This document shows positions 1 through 6,903 of a DNA stretch of 51,049 nucleotides, one piece after another. The translations under genes and the position numbers were made by a program. This DNA is from Mycobacterium sp. NAZ190054 (GTDB taxonomy: Bacteria > Actinomycetota > Actinomycetes > Mycobacteriales > Mycobacteriaceae), in assembly GCF_001545925.1 (NCBI RefSeq), contig NZ_LMVQ01000560.1:1-51049 (forward strand), given 5' to 3'. The notes beneath the pieces were generated by a model. The model was not told the DNA's origin and searched no databases. It saw nothing but the letters and a program-made list of their open reading frames with translations. Each line of letters opens with the position of its first letter. The first letter of the stretch is position 1.

Positions 1-134
1 TGAGCGCCGTGGATACACCGGCCAGCTTGTCCGGCGTGGTGCCGAGCGCCTCCCGGTTCTCCGCGACGAACGTCTGCACCTCGCCGACGGCGTCGTTGAG
101 ATCCCTGACCGCGGTGGCCACTTCGTCGGGGCCG
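1..134 (-). pseudogene. Mce-family protein fragment joined antisense to fas
   Basis: The reverse strand of the first ~130 bases reads as one frame with residues typical of Mce (mammalian cell entry) lipid-transport proteins: DEVATAVRDLNDAVGEVQTF, then VAENREALGTTPDKLAGVST. The 'FVAxNREALGTTxDKL' pattern is a hallmark of Mce C/E-type subunits. The frame runs off the window at base 1 and meets a stop near base 145. On the other strand the same bases encode a low-complexity sequence unlike fatty acid synthase. So this is a piece of an mce gene abutting fas in opposite orientation, either a misassembly at a contig end or a rearrangement breakpoint. The exact junction (about 125-145) cannot be fixed by eye. 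Confidence 0.7.
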
Positions 135-2147
135 GCTGACGAGGAGGACGACGAGGCCGCCGGTCACCTGATCGCCGCGCTGCCGTCACCGCCGCGGCCG
201 GCCACCCCGGCGCCCCCGCCGGAGTGGGCGGACCTCGACGTCGACCCGGCCGATCTGGTCGTCATCGTCGGCGGTGCCGAGCTGGGCCCGTACGGGTCGT
301 CGCGCACCCGCTTCGAGATGGAGGTCGACAACGAGCTCTCGGCGGCCGGTGTGCTGGAGCTGGCGTGGACCACCGGGCTGATCAAGTGGGAGGACGATCC
401 CCAACCCGGTTGGTACGACACCGAATCCGGTGAGCTGGTCGACGAGTCCGAGCTGGTGGAGCGCTACCACGACGAGGTGGTGAGCCGTTGCGGCATCCGC
501 GAGTTCGTGGACGACGGTGCGATCGATCCCGATCACGCGTCCCCGCTGCTGGTCAGTGTCTTCCTGGACAAGGACTTCCGGTTCGTGGTGTCCAGTGAGG
601 CCGACGCGCGCGCGTTCGTGCAGTTCGATCCCGAGCACACCGTGGCCCGGCCGATCCCGGATTCCGGTGACTGGGAGGTGATCCGCAAGGCGGGCACCGA
701 GATTCGCGTGCCGCGCAAGACGAAACTGTCGCGCACCGTGGGCGCGCAGATCCCGACCGGCTTCGACCCGACCGTGTGGGGCATCAGCCCGGACATGGCG
801 ACGTCGATCGACCGGGTGGCGCTGTGGAACATCGTGGCGACCGTCGATGCGTTCCTGTCCTCGGGTTTCACCCCGTCGGAGCTGATGCGCTGGGTGCACC
901 CCAGCCTGGTGGCTTCCACGCAGGGCACCGGCATGGGCGGCATGACGTCGATGCAGACCATGTATCACGGCAACCTGCTGGGCCGGAGCAAGCCCAACGA
1001 CATCCTGCAGGAGGTCCTGCCGAATGTCGTTGCCGCACATGTGATGCAGTCCTACGTCGGTGGTTACGGCGCGATGGTGCACCCGGTGGGTGCGTGCGCC
1101 ACGGCCGCGGTGTCGGTCGAGGAGGGCGTGGACAAGATCCGCCTCGGCAAGGCCGAACTCGTGGTGGCGGGCGGCTTCGACGACCTGACCCTGGAGGCCA
1201 TCATCGGCTTCGGTGACATGGCGGCCACCGCCGACACCGAGGTGATGCGCGCCAAGGGGATCAGCGATTCGAAGTTCTCCCGCGCCAACGACCGGCGCCG
1301 GCTCGGCTTCCTGGAGGCCGAGGGTGGCGGCACCGTGCTGCTGGCCCGCGGCGACCTGGCGCTGAAGATGGGTCTGCCGGTGCTGGCCGTGGTCGGCTAC
1401 GCCCAGTCGTTCGCCGACGGTGTGCACACCTCGATCCCGGCGCCGGGCCTGGGCGCGCTGGGTGCCGGCCGCGGAGGCCGTGACTCGATGCTGGCGCGCT
1501 CACTGGCCAAGCTGGGGGTGGGTGCCGACGACATCGCGGTGATCTCCAAGCACGACACCTCGACGCTGGCCAACGATCCCAACGAGACCGAGCTGCACGA
1601 GCGGCTCGCGGACTCGCTGGGACGCTCCGAGGGCGCACCGCTGTTCATCATCAGCCAGAAGAGCCTGACCGGGCACGCCAAAGGCGGTGCGGCGGTCTTC
1701 CAGATGATGGGTCTGTGCCAGGTGCTGCGCGACGGCGTCATCCCGCCGAACCGCAGCCTGGACTGTGTCGACGACGAGCTGGCGACCTCGGCGCACTTCG
1801 TGTGGCCGCGCGAGACGCTGCGGCTGGGCGGGAAGTACCCGTTGAAGGCGGGTCTGGTCACCAGCCTCGGGTTCGGTCACGTGTCGGGTCTGATCGCGTT
1901 GGTGCATCCGCAGGCGTTCCTGGCCACGCTGACACCCGAGCAACGCGCGGAGTACACCGCCCGGGCCCAGGAGCGGACACTGGCCGGTCAGCGCAGGCTG
2001 GCCTCGGCGATCGCCGGCGGCCGGCCGATGTTCGAGCGGCCCGACGGCCGGCGCTTCGACGGCGACCTGCCGGAGAAGACCCAGGAAGCCGCGATGCTGC
2101 TGGACGCGTCGTCCCGGCTCGGTGAGGACGGCGTGTATCGCCGGTGA
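3..2147 (+). CDS. fas: Type I fatty acid synthase, C-terminal ketosynthase part (5' incomplete)
   Basis: C-terminal ~670 residues of the mycobacterial multifunctional FAS-I, which makes C16-C26 acyl-CoAs feeding phospholipid and mycolate synthesis. The frame is open from base 3, but recognisable FAS sequence starts only near base 132 (PADEED, then AALPSPP); what precedes it is antisense to an Mce fragment. The ketosynthase domain is clear. The active-site cysteine is in HPVGACATAAVS (codon 1095-1097), and the two catalytic histidines are in SKHDTSTLANDPNE and KSLTGHAKGGAA. The AELGPYGSSRTRFEME segment belongs to the region just before the ketosynthase. The protein ends GVYRR at 2147. A complete mycobacterial FAS is about 3000 residues, so most of the gene is missing here. 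acpS follows 22 bases later, the usual pair. Confidence 0.93.
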   Translation, partial: SAVDTPASLSGVVPSASRFSATNVCTSPTASLRSLTAVATSSGPADEEDDEAAGHLIAALPSPPRPATPAPPPEWADLDVDPADLVVIVGGAELGPYGSSRTRFEMEVDNELSAAGVLELAWTTGLIKWEDDPQPGWYDTESGELVDESELVERYHDEVVSRCGIREFVDDGAIDPDHASPLLVSVFLDKDFRFVVSSEADARAFVQFDPEHTVARPIPDSGDWEVIRKAGTEIRVPRKTKLSRTVGAQIPTGFDPTVWGISPDMATSIDRVALWNIVATVDAFLSSGFTPSELMRWVHPSLVASTQGTGMGGMTSMQTMYHGNLLGRSKPNDILQEVLPNVVAAHVMQSYVGGYGAMVHPVGACATAAVSVEEGVDKIRLGKAELVVAGGFDDLTLEAIIGFGDMAATADTEVMRAKGISDSKFSRANDRRRLGFLEAEGGGTVLLARGDLALKMGLPVLAVVGYAQSFADGVHTSIPAPGLGALGAGRGGRDSMLARSLAKLGVGADDIAVISKHDTSTLANDPNETELHERLADSLGRSEGAPLFIISQKSLTGHAKGGAAVFQMMGLCQVLRDGVIPPNRSLDCVDDELATSAHFVWPRETLRLGGKYPLKAGLVTSLGFGHVSGLIALVHPQAFLATLTPEQRAEYTARAQERTLAGQRRLASAIAGGRPMFERPDGRRFDGDLPEKTQEAAMLLDASSRLGEDGVYRR

Positions 2148-2156
2148 GCCGTGAGA

Positions 2157-2162
2157 TAGGTT
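2157..2162 (+). promoter_or_regulatory. -10 hexamer for leaderless acpS
   Basis: TAGGTT (TANNNT) lies 7 bases before the GTG at 2170 with no Shine-Dalgarno sequence between them. This is the spacing expected of a leaderless mycobacterial mRNA and it supports the 2170 start. An own promoter would let acpS be made independently of fas. Confidence 0.5.
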
Positions 2163-2169
2163 GCTGCCC

Positions 2170-2562
2170 GTGGCCATCGTCGGGATAGGCATCGACCTCG
2201 TCTCCATTCCGGAGTTCGCCGAACAGGTGGACCGGCCCGGGACGGTGTTCGCCGAGACGTTCACCCCGGGCGAGCGGCGCGACGCCGCCGACAAGAGTTC
2301 GTCGGCGGCGCGCCACCTCGCGGCGAGGTGGGCGGCCAAGGAGGCGGTGATCAAGGCCTGGTCCGGCTCCCGGTTCGCCAAGCGGCCGGTGCTGCCCGAG
2401 GCGATCCACCGCGACATCGAGGTCATCACCGACATGTGGGGCCGGCCCCGGGTCCGTCTGTCCGGGGCGGTGGCCGAGCACCTCAAAGAGGTGACCATCC
2501 ACCTGTCGCTGACCCATGAGGCCGATACCGCCGCGGCCGTCGCGGTCCTCGAGGAGCGCTGA
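2170..2562 (+). CDS. acpS: Holo-[acyl-carrier-protein] synthase (4'-phosphopantetheinyl transferase)
   Basis: 130-residue AcpS-type transferase that moves 4'-phosphopantetheine from CoA to the carrier-protein serine, activating FAS-I and probably AcpM. The family motifs are present: GIGIDLVSIPEF near the N-terminus (Mg-binding Asp) and RWAAKEAVIKAW in the middle (Glu/Lys of the WxxKEA motif). Length is normal. I chose GTG 2170 because it gives the family N-terminus MAIVGIGIDLVS and because TAGGTT ends 7 bases upstream. An upstream in-frame TTG at 2161 would place the -10 inside the gene. The fas-acpS linkage matches the known dependence of FAS-I on this enzyme. Confidence 0.96.
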   Translation: MAIVGIGIDLVSIPEFAEQVDRPGTVFAETFTPGERRDAADKSSSAARHLAARWAAKEAVIKAWSGSRFAKRPVLPEAIHRDIEVITDMWGRPRVRLSGAVAEHLKEVTIHLSLTHEADTAAAVAVLEER

Positions 2563-2586
2563 CCGTCCGCTGCACCGCGCGGTTCG

Positions 2587-2613
2587 CCGCCCGGGTTTCG
2601 GGTACCCGGGCGG
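2587..2613. terminator. GC-rich hairpin between acpS and the FNT gene
   Basis: Perfect 10-bp inverted repeat CCGCCCGGGT / ACCCGGGCGG around a 7-base loop, without a U-tract. It lies 24 bases after acpS and 28 before the next start, so it could attenuate read-through or act as a leader hairpin. Confidence 0.4.
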
Positions 2614-2641
2614 ATCACCACGCCGCACCGGGAGGACCAAG

Positions 2642-3460
2642 GTGTCTCAGACGAGCCAACGCGAACTGGGGGAGTCCGACAGTCCCATCGAGGACGAGCT
2701 TGAGTACGCCTTCCGGCGGATGGTCGACGAAGGCACCCAACGGCTGCACCGCAACTGGCGTGAGGTGCTGGTCACCGGGTTCTTCGGGGGGACCGACATC
2801 GCGGTCGGGGTGCTGGCCTACGTGGCGGTACTGGATGCCACCCACCAGCCGTTGCTCGCGGGACTGGCGTTCTCGGTCGGCTTCCTCGCGTTGCTGCTCG
2901 GCCGCAGCGAGCTGTTCACCGAAGGCTTCCTGATACCGGTCACCACCGTCGCCGCCAAGCGGGCCGGCGTCGGTCAGCTGCTCAAACTGTGGAGTGGCAC
3001 GCTGGTCGCGAACCTGGTCGGCGGTTGGGTGCTGATGTGGCTGATCATGACGGCGCTGCCCCGGCTGCACGACCAGACCATCGAGTCCGCCGCGCACTAC
3101 GCGACCGCGCCGTTGTCCGCGGAGACGGTGGCGCTGTCGTTGCTGGGCGGCATGGTCATCACGTTGATGACGCGTATGCAGCACGGTACCGACGCGATGG
3201 TCGGCAAGATCGCCGCCGCTGTCGCGGGCGCGCTTCTGCTAGCCGGGCTGCAGTTGTTCCACTCGATCCTCGACTCGTTGTTGATCTTCGGTGCGCTGAT
3301 CACCGGACGCGCGTCGTTCGATTATCTCGACTGGCTCGGGTGGTTCGGGTACACCGTGGTCCGCAACGTCGTCGGTGGACTTCTGCTGGTGACGTTGCTG
3401 AGACTGCTGCGCAGCAAGGACCGCCTGCAGCAGGAGCGCCACGACGCCGAGACGGCGTGA
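2642..3460 (+). CDS. Formate/nitrite transporter (FNT) family membrane protein, YfdC-like
   Basis: 272 residues: a charged cytosolic N-terminus (about 45 residues), then six hydrophobic segments of the FNT fold, which forms pentameric channels for small monovalent anions. The segment GRSELFTEGFLIPV corresponds to the broken third helix, and LFHSILDSLL to the region with the central FNT histidine. The GRxELFTE version recalls the YfdC branch rather than FocA or NirC, so substrate is uncertain. Start GTG 2642 is chosen for the GGGAGG 7 bases upstream; the frame is open further 5' but lacks a better start. From memory this gene is not between acpS and the M20 peptidase in M. tuberculosis, so it looks like a lineage-specific insertion or retention. 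Confidence 0.85.
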   Translation: MSQTSQRELGESDSPIEDELEYAFRRMVDEGTQRLHRNWREVLVTGFFGGTDIAVGVLAYVAVLDATHQPLLAGLAFSVGFLALLLGRSELFTEGFLIPVTTVAAKRAGVGQLLKLWSGTLVANLVGGWVLMWLIMTALPRLHDQTIESAAHYATAPLSAETVALSLLGGMVITLMTRMQHGTDAMVGKIAAAVAGALLLAGLQLFHSILDSLLIFGALITGRASFDYLDWLGWFGYTVVRNVVGGLLLVTLLRLLRSKDRLQQERHDAETA

Positions 3461-3473
3461 GCATCTGACCGGT

Positions 3474-3479
3474 TAACCT
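3474..3479 (+). promoter_or_regulatory. -10 hexamer for a leaderless M20 peptidase mRNA
   Basis: TAACCT ends 7 bases before ATG 3487 in the 26-base gap after the FNT gene. There is no Shine-Dalgarno sequence. Confidence 0.45.
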
Positions 3480-3486
3480 CGACGCC

Positions 3487-4845
3487 ATGAGCGATCTCGT
3501 CCAACGCGTCCGTGACGTGCTGCCGTCGGTGCGTGCCGATCTCGAGGATCTGGTGCGCATCCCGTCCGTCTGGGCCGACCCGGCCCGACGGCCAGAGGTG
3601 CGGCGCTCCGCGGAAGCGGTGTCGAAGTTGTTGTCGGAGGCTGGGTTCGACGACGTCCGGATCGTCGCCGAAGGCGGCGCGCCGGCCGTGATCGCCCGGC
3701 ATCCGGCGCCCGACGGGGCACCGACGGTGCTGCTCTACGCCCATCACGACGTGCAACCGGAGGGTGATCCGGCGCAGTGGCACACGGCGCCGTTCGAGCC
3801 GACAGAACGGGACGGCCGGCTCTACGGGCGCGGCACCGCCGACGACAAGGCCGGTATCGCAACACATCTGGCGGCCTTCCGCGCACACGGCGGCAATCCG
3901 CCGGTCGGGGTGACCGTCTTCGTCGAAGGGGAGGAGGAGTCGGGTTCGCCGTCGCTGTCGCGGCTGCTCGCCGCGCACCGCGACGCGCTGGCCGCCGACG
4001 TCATCGTCATCGCCGACTCCGACAACTGGAGCACCGACATCCCGTCGCTGACGGTGTCGCTGCGCGGGCTCGCCGACTGCGTGGTGGAGGTCGCCACACT
4101 CGACCACGGACTGCATTCCGGGATGTGGGGAGGCGTGGCGCCCGACGCGCTCTCGGTGCTCGTGCGCCTGCTGGCCACCCTGCACGACGACGACGGCAAC
4201 GTCGCGGTGGAGGGTCTGCACGAGGCGGACACCGCCGGCCGCGACTTTCCCGACCACACACCCGAGCGGGTGCGCGGCGACACCGGACTGCTCGCCGGCG
4301 TGTCCGAAATCGGTTCCGGTTCAGTGGCGCAACGGCTGTGGGCCAAACCGGCGATCACCGTCATCGGCATCGACACCACGCCGATCGCCCACGCCTCGAA
4401 CACGCTGATCCCGCGGGCGCGGGCCAAGGTGAGCATGCGGGTCGCGCCCGGCGGGGACGCCGCCGGGCATCTCGCGGCGCTCACGCGGCATCTGGAGAGC
4501 CACGCCCCATGGGGTGCGCACGTCACCGTCACACCGGGCGATCTCGGCGAGCCCTACGAGATCGACGCCACCGGCCCGGTGTACGACGCGGCGCGCAGCG
4601 CGTTCCGCGACGCGTGGGGACACGACGCCGTCGACACCGGAGTCGGTGGGTCCATCCCGTTCATCGCCGAATTCGCGGCCGCCTTCCCGGACGCGAAGGT
4701 ACTCGTCACCGGGGTCGAGGATCCCGACACGCAGGCGCACGGCATCAACGAGAGCCTGCACCTGGGTGTGCTGGAACGGGCGGCGACCGCCGAGGCGTTG
4801 CTGCTGGCCCGGCTCGGCAGGTCAGACGGACAGGTCGCGCCGTAG
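3487..4845 (+). CDS. M20 family metallopeptidase / dipeptidase
   Basis: 452-residue zinc aminoacylase/carboxypeptidase-type hydrolase, syntenic with Rv2522c. Di-zinc site residues are visible: YAHHDVQPEG (His87, catalytic Asp near 88), GTADDKAG (bridging Asp near 120), EGEEESGS (general-base Glu and metal Glu near 149-151), ADSDN, and the C-terminal AHGINES histidine. The middle region (about 190-370) fits the M20 dimerisation lid. The natural substrate is unknown; related enzymes hydrolyse dipeptides or N-acyl amino acids. The 3' end overlaps the convergent bcp gene by 24 bases, so full-length transcripts would be antisense at their tails. Confidence 0.92.
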   Translation: MSDLVQRVRDVLPSVRADLEDLVRIPSVWADPARRPEVRRSAEAVSKLLSEAGFDDVRIVAEGGAPAVIARHPAPDGAPTVLLYAHHDVQPEGDPAQWHTAPFEPTERDGRLYGRGTADDKAGIATHLAAFRAHGGNPPVGVTVFVEGEEESGSPSLSRLLAAHRDALAADVIVIADSDNWSTDIPSLTVSLRGLADCVVEVATLDHGLHSGMWGGVAPDALSVLVRLLATLHDDDGNVAVEGLHEADTAGRDFPDHTPERVRGDTGLLAGVSEIGSGSVAQRLWAKPAITVIGIDTTPIAHASNTLIPRARAKVSMRVAPGGDAAGHLAALTRHLESHAPWGAHVTVTPGDLGEPYEIDATGPVYDAARSAFRDAWGHDAVDTGVGGSIPFIAEFAAAFPDAKVLVTGVEDPDTQAHGINESLHLGVLERAATAEALLLARLGRSDGQVAP

Positions 4846-5295
4846 TTTCGCGACGTGTCCGGTGGCGCGAATGTTGTACTGCGCCACCGCGATCTTGCCG
4901 TTCTCGTCGACGACGAACGTCGAACGGATCACGCCCTGCACGGTCTTGCCGTACATCTTCTTCTCGCCGTAGGCGCCCCACGCTTCGAGGACCTCGCGAT
5001 CGGGGTCGGACAGCAACGGGAACGTGAGCCCCTCCGCGTCGCGGAACTTGGCGAGCTTCTCGGGCTTGTCGGGGGAGATGCCGACGACATCGAGGCCGGC
5101 CTCGTTGAGTTCGGCGAGGTTGTCCCGGAAGTCGCAGGCTTCCTTGGTGCAGCCCGGTGTGGAGGCGGCCGGATAGAAGTAGACGATGACCTTGCGCCCC
5201 TTGTAATCGGTCAGGTTGACGGTGTTGCCGTCGGCGTCCGGCAGGCTGAACGCGGGCGCTATGTCGCCGACCTCGAGTCGGGGGGTTTGCGGCAT
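4822..5295 (-). CDS. bcp: Thioredoxin-dependent peroxiredoxin (Bcp/PrxQ type)
   Basis: 157-residue atypical 2-Cys peroxiredoxin that reduces hydroperoxides with thioredoxin as donor; cytosolic. The signature YPAASTPGCTKEACDFRD gives peroxidatic Cys49 and resolving Cys54, the five-residue spacing of the PrxQ alpha-2-helix class. PAFSLPDADGN and the C-terminal VAKLRRDLSV match mycobacterial Bcp (Rv2521). It is convergent with and overlaps the M20 peptidase. Upstream it is divergent from the DUF3618 gene, with a symmetric -10 element between them. Confidence 0.96.
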   Translation of the reverse strand: MPQTPRLEVGDIAPAFSLPDADGNTVNLTDYKGRKVIVYFYPAASTPGCTKEACDFRDNLAELNEAGLDVVGISPDKPEKLAKFRDAEGLTFPLLSDPDREVLEAWGAYGEKKMYGKTVQGVIRSTFVVDENGKIAVAQYNIRATGHVAKLRRDLSV

Positions 5296-5376
5296 CGGTG
5301 TGTTGTCCCTTCACGCGGTCCGAGCTGGGTGCTGGTCGTTCGGTCGACCGGGCGCTCGCGCGCGCTCCGGCTCAAC

Positions 5377-5383
5377 TAGGGTA
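5377..5383. promoter_or_regulatory. Symmetric -10 element between bcp and the DUF3618 gene
   Basis: TAGGGTA reads as TAGGGT on the plus strand (5377-5382) and TACCCT on the minus strand (5378-5383). Both fit TANNNT, so one site could fire in both directions. The plus-strand leader to the DUF3618 start would be about 50 bases; the minus-strand leader to bcp about 75. Confidence 0.4.
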
Positions 5384-5439
5384 GTGCGGCAGAAACTGAT
5401 CGTCGGGGTACGGCCGGCGCTGTGGCAATGGAGGCAGAT

Positions 5440-5661
5440 GTGGCGGACCGGGATCCGGACACCATCAAGGCTGAGATCGATCAGGCGCGTGAGCAACTGG
5501 CGGTCACCGTCGACTCCCTCGCGGTGCGGGCGAACCCCCGCCGCCTCGCCGACGATCTGAAGGCGGGCGTTGTTCGCTTCGTCACCCAGCCTCAGGTGAT
5601 CGCCTCGTTGGCCGGTATCGGCGTGGTGATCGTCATCGTCGCGGTCCGCCGCAACAGGTAG
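5440..5661 (+). CDS. DUF3618 family small membrane protein
   Basis: 73-residue protein with the DUF3618 pattern DPDTIKAEIDQAREQL followed by VDSLAVRANPRRLADD, then one C-terminal hydrophobic segment (about ASLAGIGVVIVIVAV) and a basic end RRNR. It is syntenic with Rv2520c. The function is not established; the amphipathic coiled N-half and single helix suggest a membrane-anchored accessory or stress protein. GTG 5440 is chosen because GGAGG lies 6 bases upstream; ATG 5428 in the same frame has no Shine-Dalgarno sequence. Confidence 0.85.
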   Translation: MADRDPDTIKAEIDQAREQLAVTVDSLAVRANPRRLADDLKAGVVRFVTQPQVIASLAGIGVVIVIVAVRRNR

Positions 5662-5673
5662 TCCCGGCGTAGG

Positions 5674-5844
5674 TCAGCGCCCGCGGCCGGACCGGAACCA
5701 CCCGGAGAACGAGAAGCCCGGGGGATTGGCGACGCGGCCGATCCTGGTGCAGTTGTGCACCGCCACCGGCCGTTGCGCCTTTGCGCCCCGAGCCGAGTTC
5801 TCGCCGTCAACGCCGGCGACGACCGGTTCGCGTGGCCCTGACAT
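5674..5844 (-). CDS. Possible small basic protein (56 residues), unrecognised
   Basis: Candidate gene in an otherwise empty region. It starts at ATG 5844 with GAGGA 8 bases upstream, and an extended -10 (TGCTAGGGT) lies about 70 bases upstream. The product starts MSGPREPVVAGVDGENSA and ends FSFSGWFRSGRGR. It is basic, has one cysteine and no membrane segment. Third codon positions are mostly G or C, as in real genes here. The frame stays open well upstream of 5844, but that extension is low quality and lacks a start signal. No family was recognised. It ends 12 bases after the convergent DUF3618 gene. It could be non-coding. Confidence 0.45.
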   Translation of the reverse strand: MSGPREPVVAGVDGENSARGAKAQRPVAVHNCTRIGRVANPPGFSFSGWFRSGRGR

Positions 5845-5912
5845 CAGCAAAGTCCTCGATTCATGGTTGCCAGCTCGGCGGGGCGCGCCCTCTCCCGCAC
5901 CAGCTAACTGGC

Positions 5913-5921
5913 ACCCTAGCA
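5913..5921 (-). promoter_or_regulatory. Extended -10 promoter for the 56-residue candidate gene
   Basis: On the minus strand this reads TGCTAGGGT, a TGn-TANNNT extended -10. Transcription would start near 5906 and give a leader of about 60 bases containing the small hairpin CCAG-TTAG-CTGG. Confidence 0.4.
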
Positions 5922-5963
5922 TCATCGCATCTCTTTGCCCAGCGCAGCGGGCATAAATTTCTT

Positions 5964-5987
5964 CGGCAACGGAAGATTCCGTTACCG
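5964..5987. promoter_or_regulatory. 24-bp palindrome, operator-like
   Basis: CGGCAACGGAA-GA-TTCCGTTACCG: 11-bp arms with one mismatch and a 2-base centre. It sits in a locally AT-rich stretch, about 45 bases upstream of the minus-strand extended -10. The rest of 5845-6191 shows no convincing gene. Confidence 0.45.
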
Positions 5988-6191
5988 AGTCGCTCGGACG
6001 GGCCGTGCGAGAGAAGTCACCGTTGCGTGACAACCAGCACAGGAGTAGGCACGGAGGCGCGGGAACTGTACAAAATAGTCGTATGCGTAAATCGCGGTCC
6101 GGCTGATATTCGCTGTGGCCCGGCCGGCGATCTGCGGCACCGCTGTCCTCTACGCTGACGCTGATCCGAGGACGAGCGAAGGAGACGCGGT

Positions 6192-6563
6192 ATGTCGTGG
6201 TTTCTGGCCCTGCAGGGGCCGAACCAGTCCAGCCATCAAACATCTGTCTATGAGCTGCAGGACTCCACCGACGTGGACAAGCTCGCCCAGGAGCTGGCCA
6301 GCGCCGTGACGTTGGACCGGGTGGTCGCGATCCCGGCGATGCTGCCGCAGAACACCCGCAAGCGGCAGAAGGTCACCCTCTACGTGCGGCCGGCGGCCTG
6401 GGGGATGTGGACGTTCTACGAGCTGTCTGAGGAAGACCGCCGCCAGCTGATGAAGGACAACCCGCTGGTGCAGGCGATCGCACAGCATCAGCGCGAGCAC
6501 ACGGGTCAGCCCGGCCAGGTCAACCCGCTACTGGGGAACCCCGGCGCGGGTCCGCGTCGCTGA
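6192..6563 (+). CDS. Conserved hypothetical protein (123 residues)
   Basis: Soluble protein without signal peptide or membrane segment; it resembles small conserved mycobacterial hypotheticals but I cannot name a family. The N-terminus is MSWFLALQGPNQSS; the centre has AIPAMLPQNTRKRQKVTLYV and a WGMWTFYELSEEDR segment; the tail is Gly/Pro-rich. ATG 6192 is supported by GAAGGAG 7 bases upstream. A TACGCT -10 at about 6151-6156 would give a leader of about 30 bases. An 11-bp hairpin follows the stop. It stands alone between a gene-poor stretch and tRNA-Lys. Confidence 0.75.
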   Translation: MSWFLALQGPNQSSHQTSVYELQDSTDVDKLAQELASAVTLDRVVAIPAMLPQNTRKRQKVTLYVRPAAWGMWTFYELSEEDRRQLMKDNPLVQAIAQHQREHTGQPGQVNPLLGNPGAGPRR

Positions 6564-6574
6564 CCAGCGGGGAC

Positions 6575-6601
6575 GGGTGGGGCGGCGCGGCCGCTCCACC
6601 C
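6575..6601 (+). terminator. Hairpin after the 123-residue hypothetical gene
   Basis: GGGTGGGGCGG / CCGCTCCACCC arms, 11 bp with one mismatch and a 5-base loop, beginning 12 bases after the stop at 6563. No U-tract, as is common in mycobacteria. Confidence 0.45.
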
Positions 6602-6640
6602 GGACCGCCGACACTGCGGCGTCGATGATGCGCCGATGAC

Positions 6641-6664
6641 AAAGCCCCGCCGAGGCGGGGCTTT
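6641..6664 (-). terminator. Terminator of tRNA-Lys
   Basis: AAAGCCCCGCC / GGCGGGGCTTT perfect arms around a 2-base centre (GA), 8 bases downstream of the tRNA-Lys 3' end on the minus strand. It could also end transcripts coming from the plus-strand gene. Confidence 0.75.
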
Positions 6665-6672
6665 GTGATGAG

Positions 6673-6745
<73 letters not shown>

Positions 6746-6849
6746 GCGTGTGAGACAATAACAGGCCCGTGGCGCTGGAACGAAATCCCCACGTCCACGC
6801 GGTTTTCAGGCGCGACATCGCGGTCGGGCTCCCATGTCGGAACTGACCG

Positions 6850-6880
6850 TAGAATTGGCGGCGACAGTTTGCGGGCAAAC
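6850..6880 (+). promoter_or_regulatory. ldtB promoter and leader hairpin
   Basis: TAGAAT at 6850-6855 is a good -10. The leader of about 42 bases contains a perfect 6-bp stem GTTTGC-GG-GCAAAC (6867-6880), followed by GAGGTGG before ATG 6904. Confidence 0.4.
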
Positions 6881-6903
6881 CCTTAGGCGAGGTGGATCGG
6901 TTT

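Noticed and set aside
5726..5956. 76-codon plus-strand frame in the gap before 6192
   Set aside because: No Shine-Dalgarno sequence and unlikely composition; the minus-strand 56-residue candidate has better signals.
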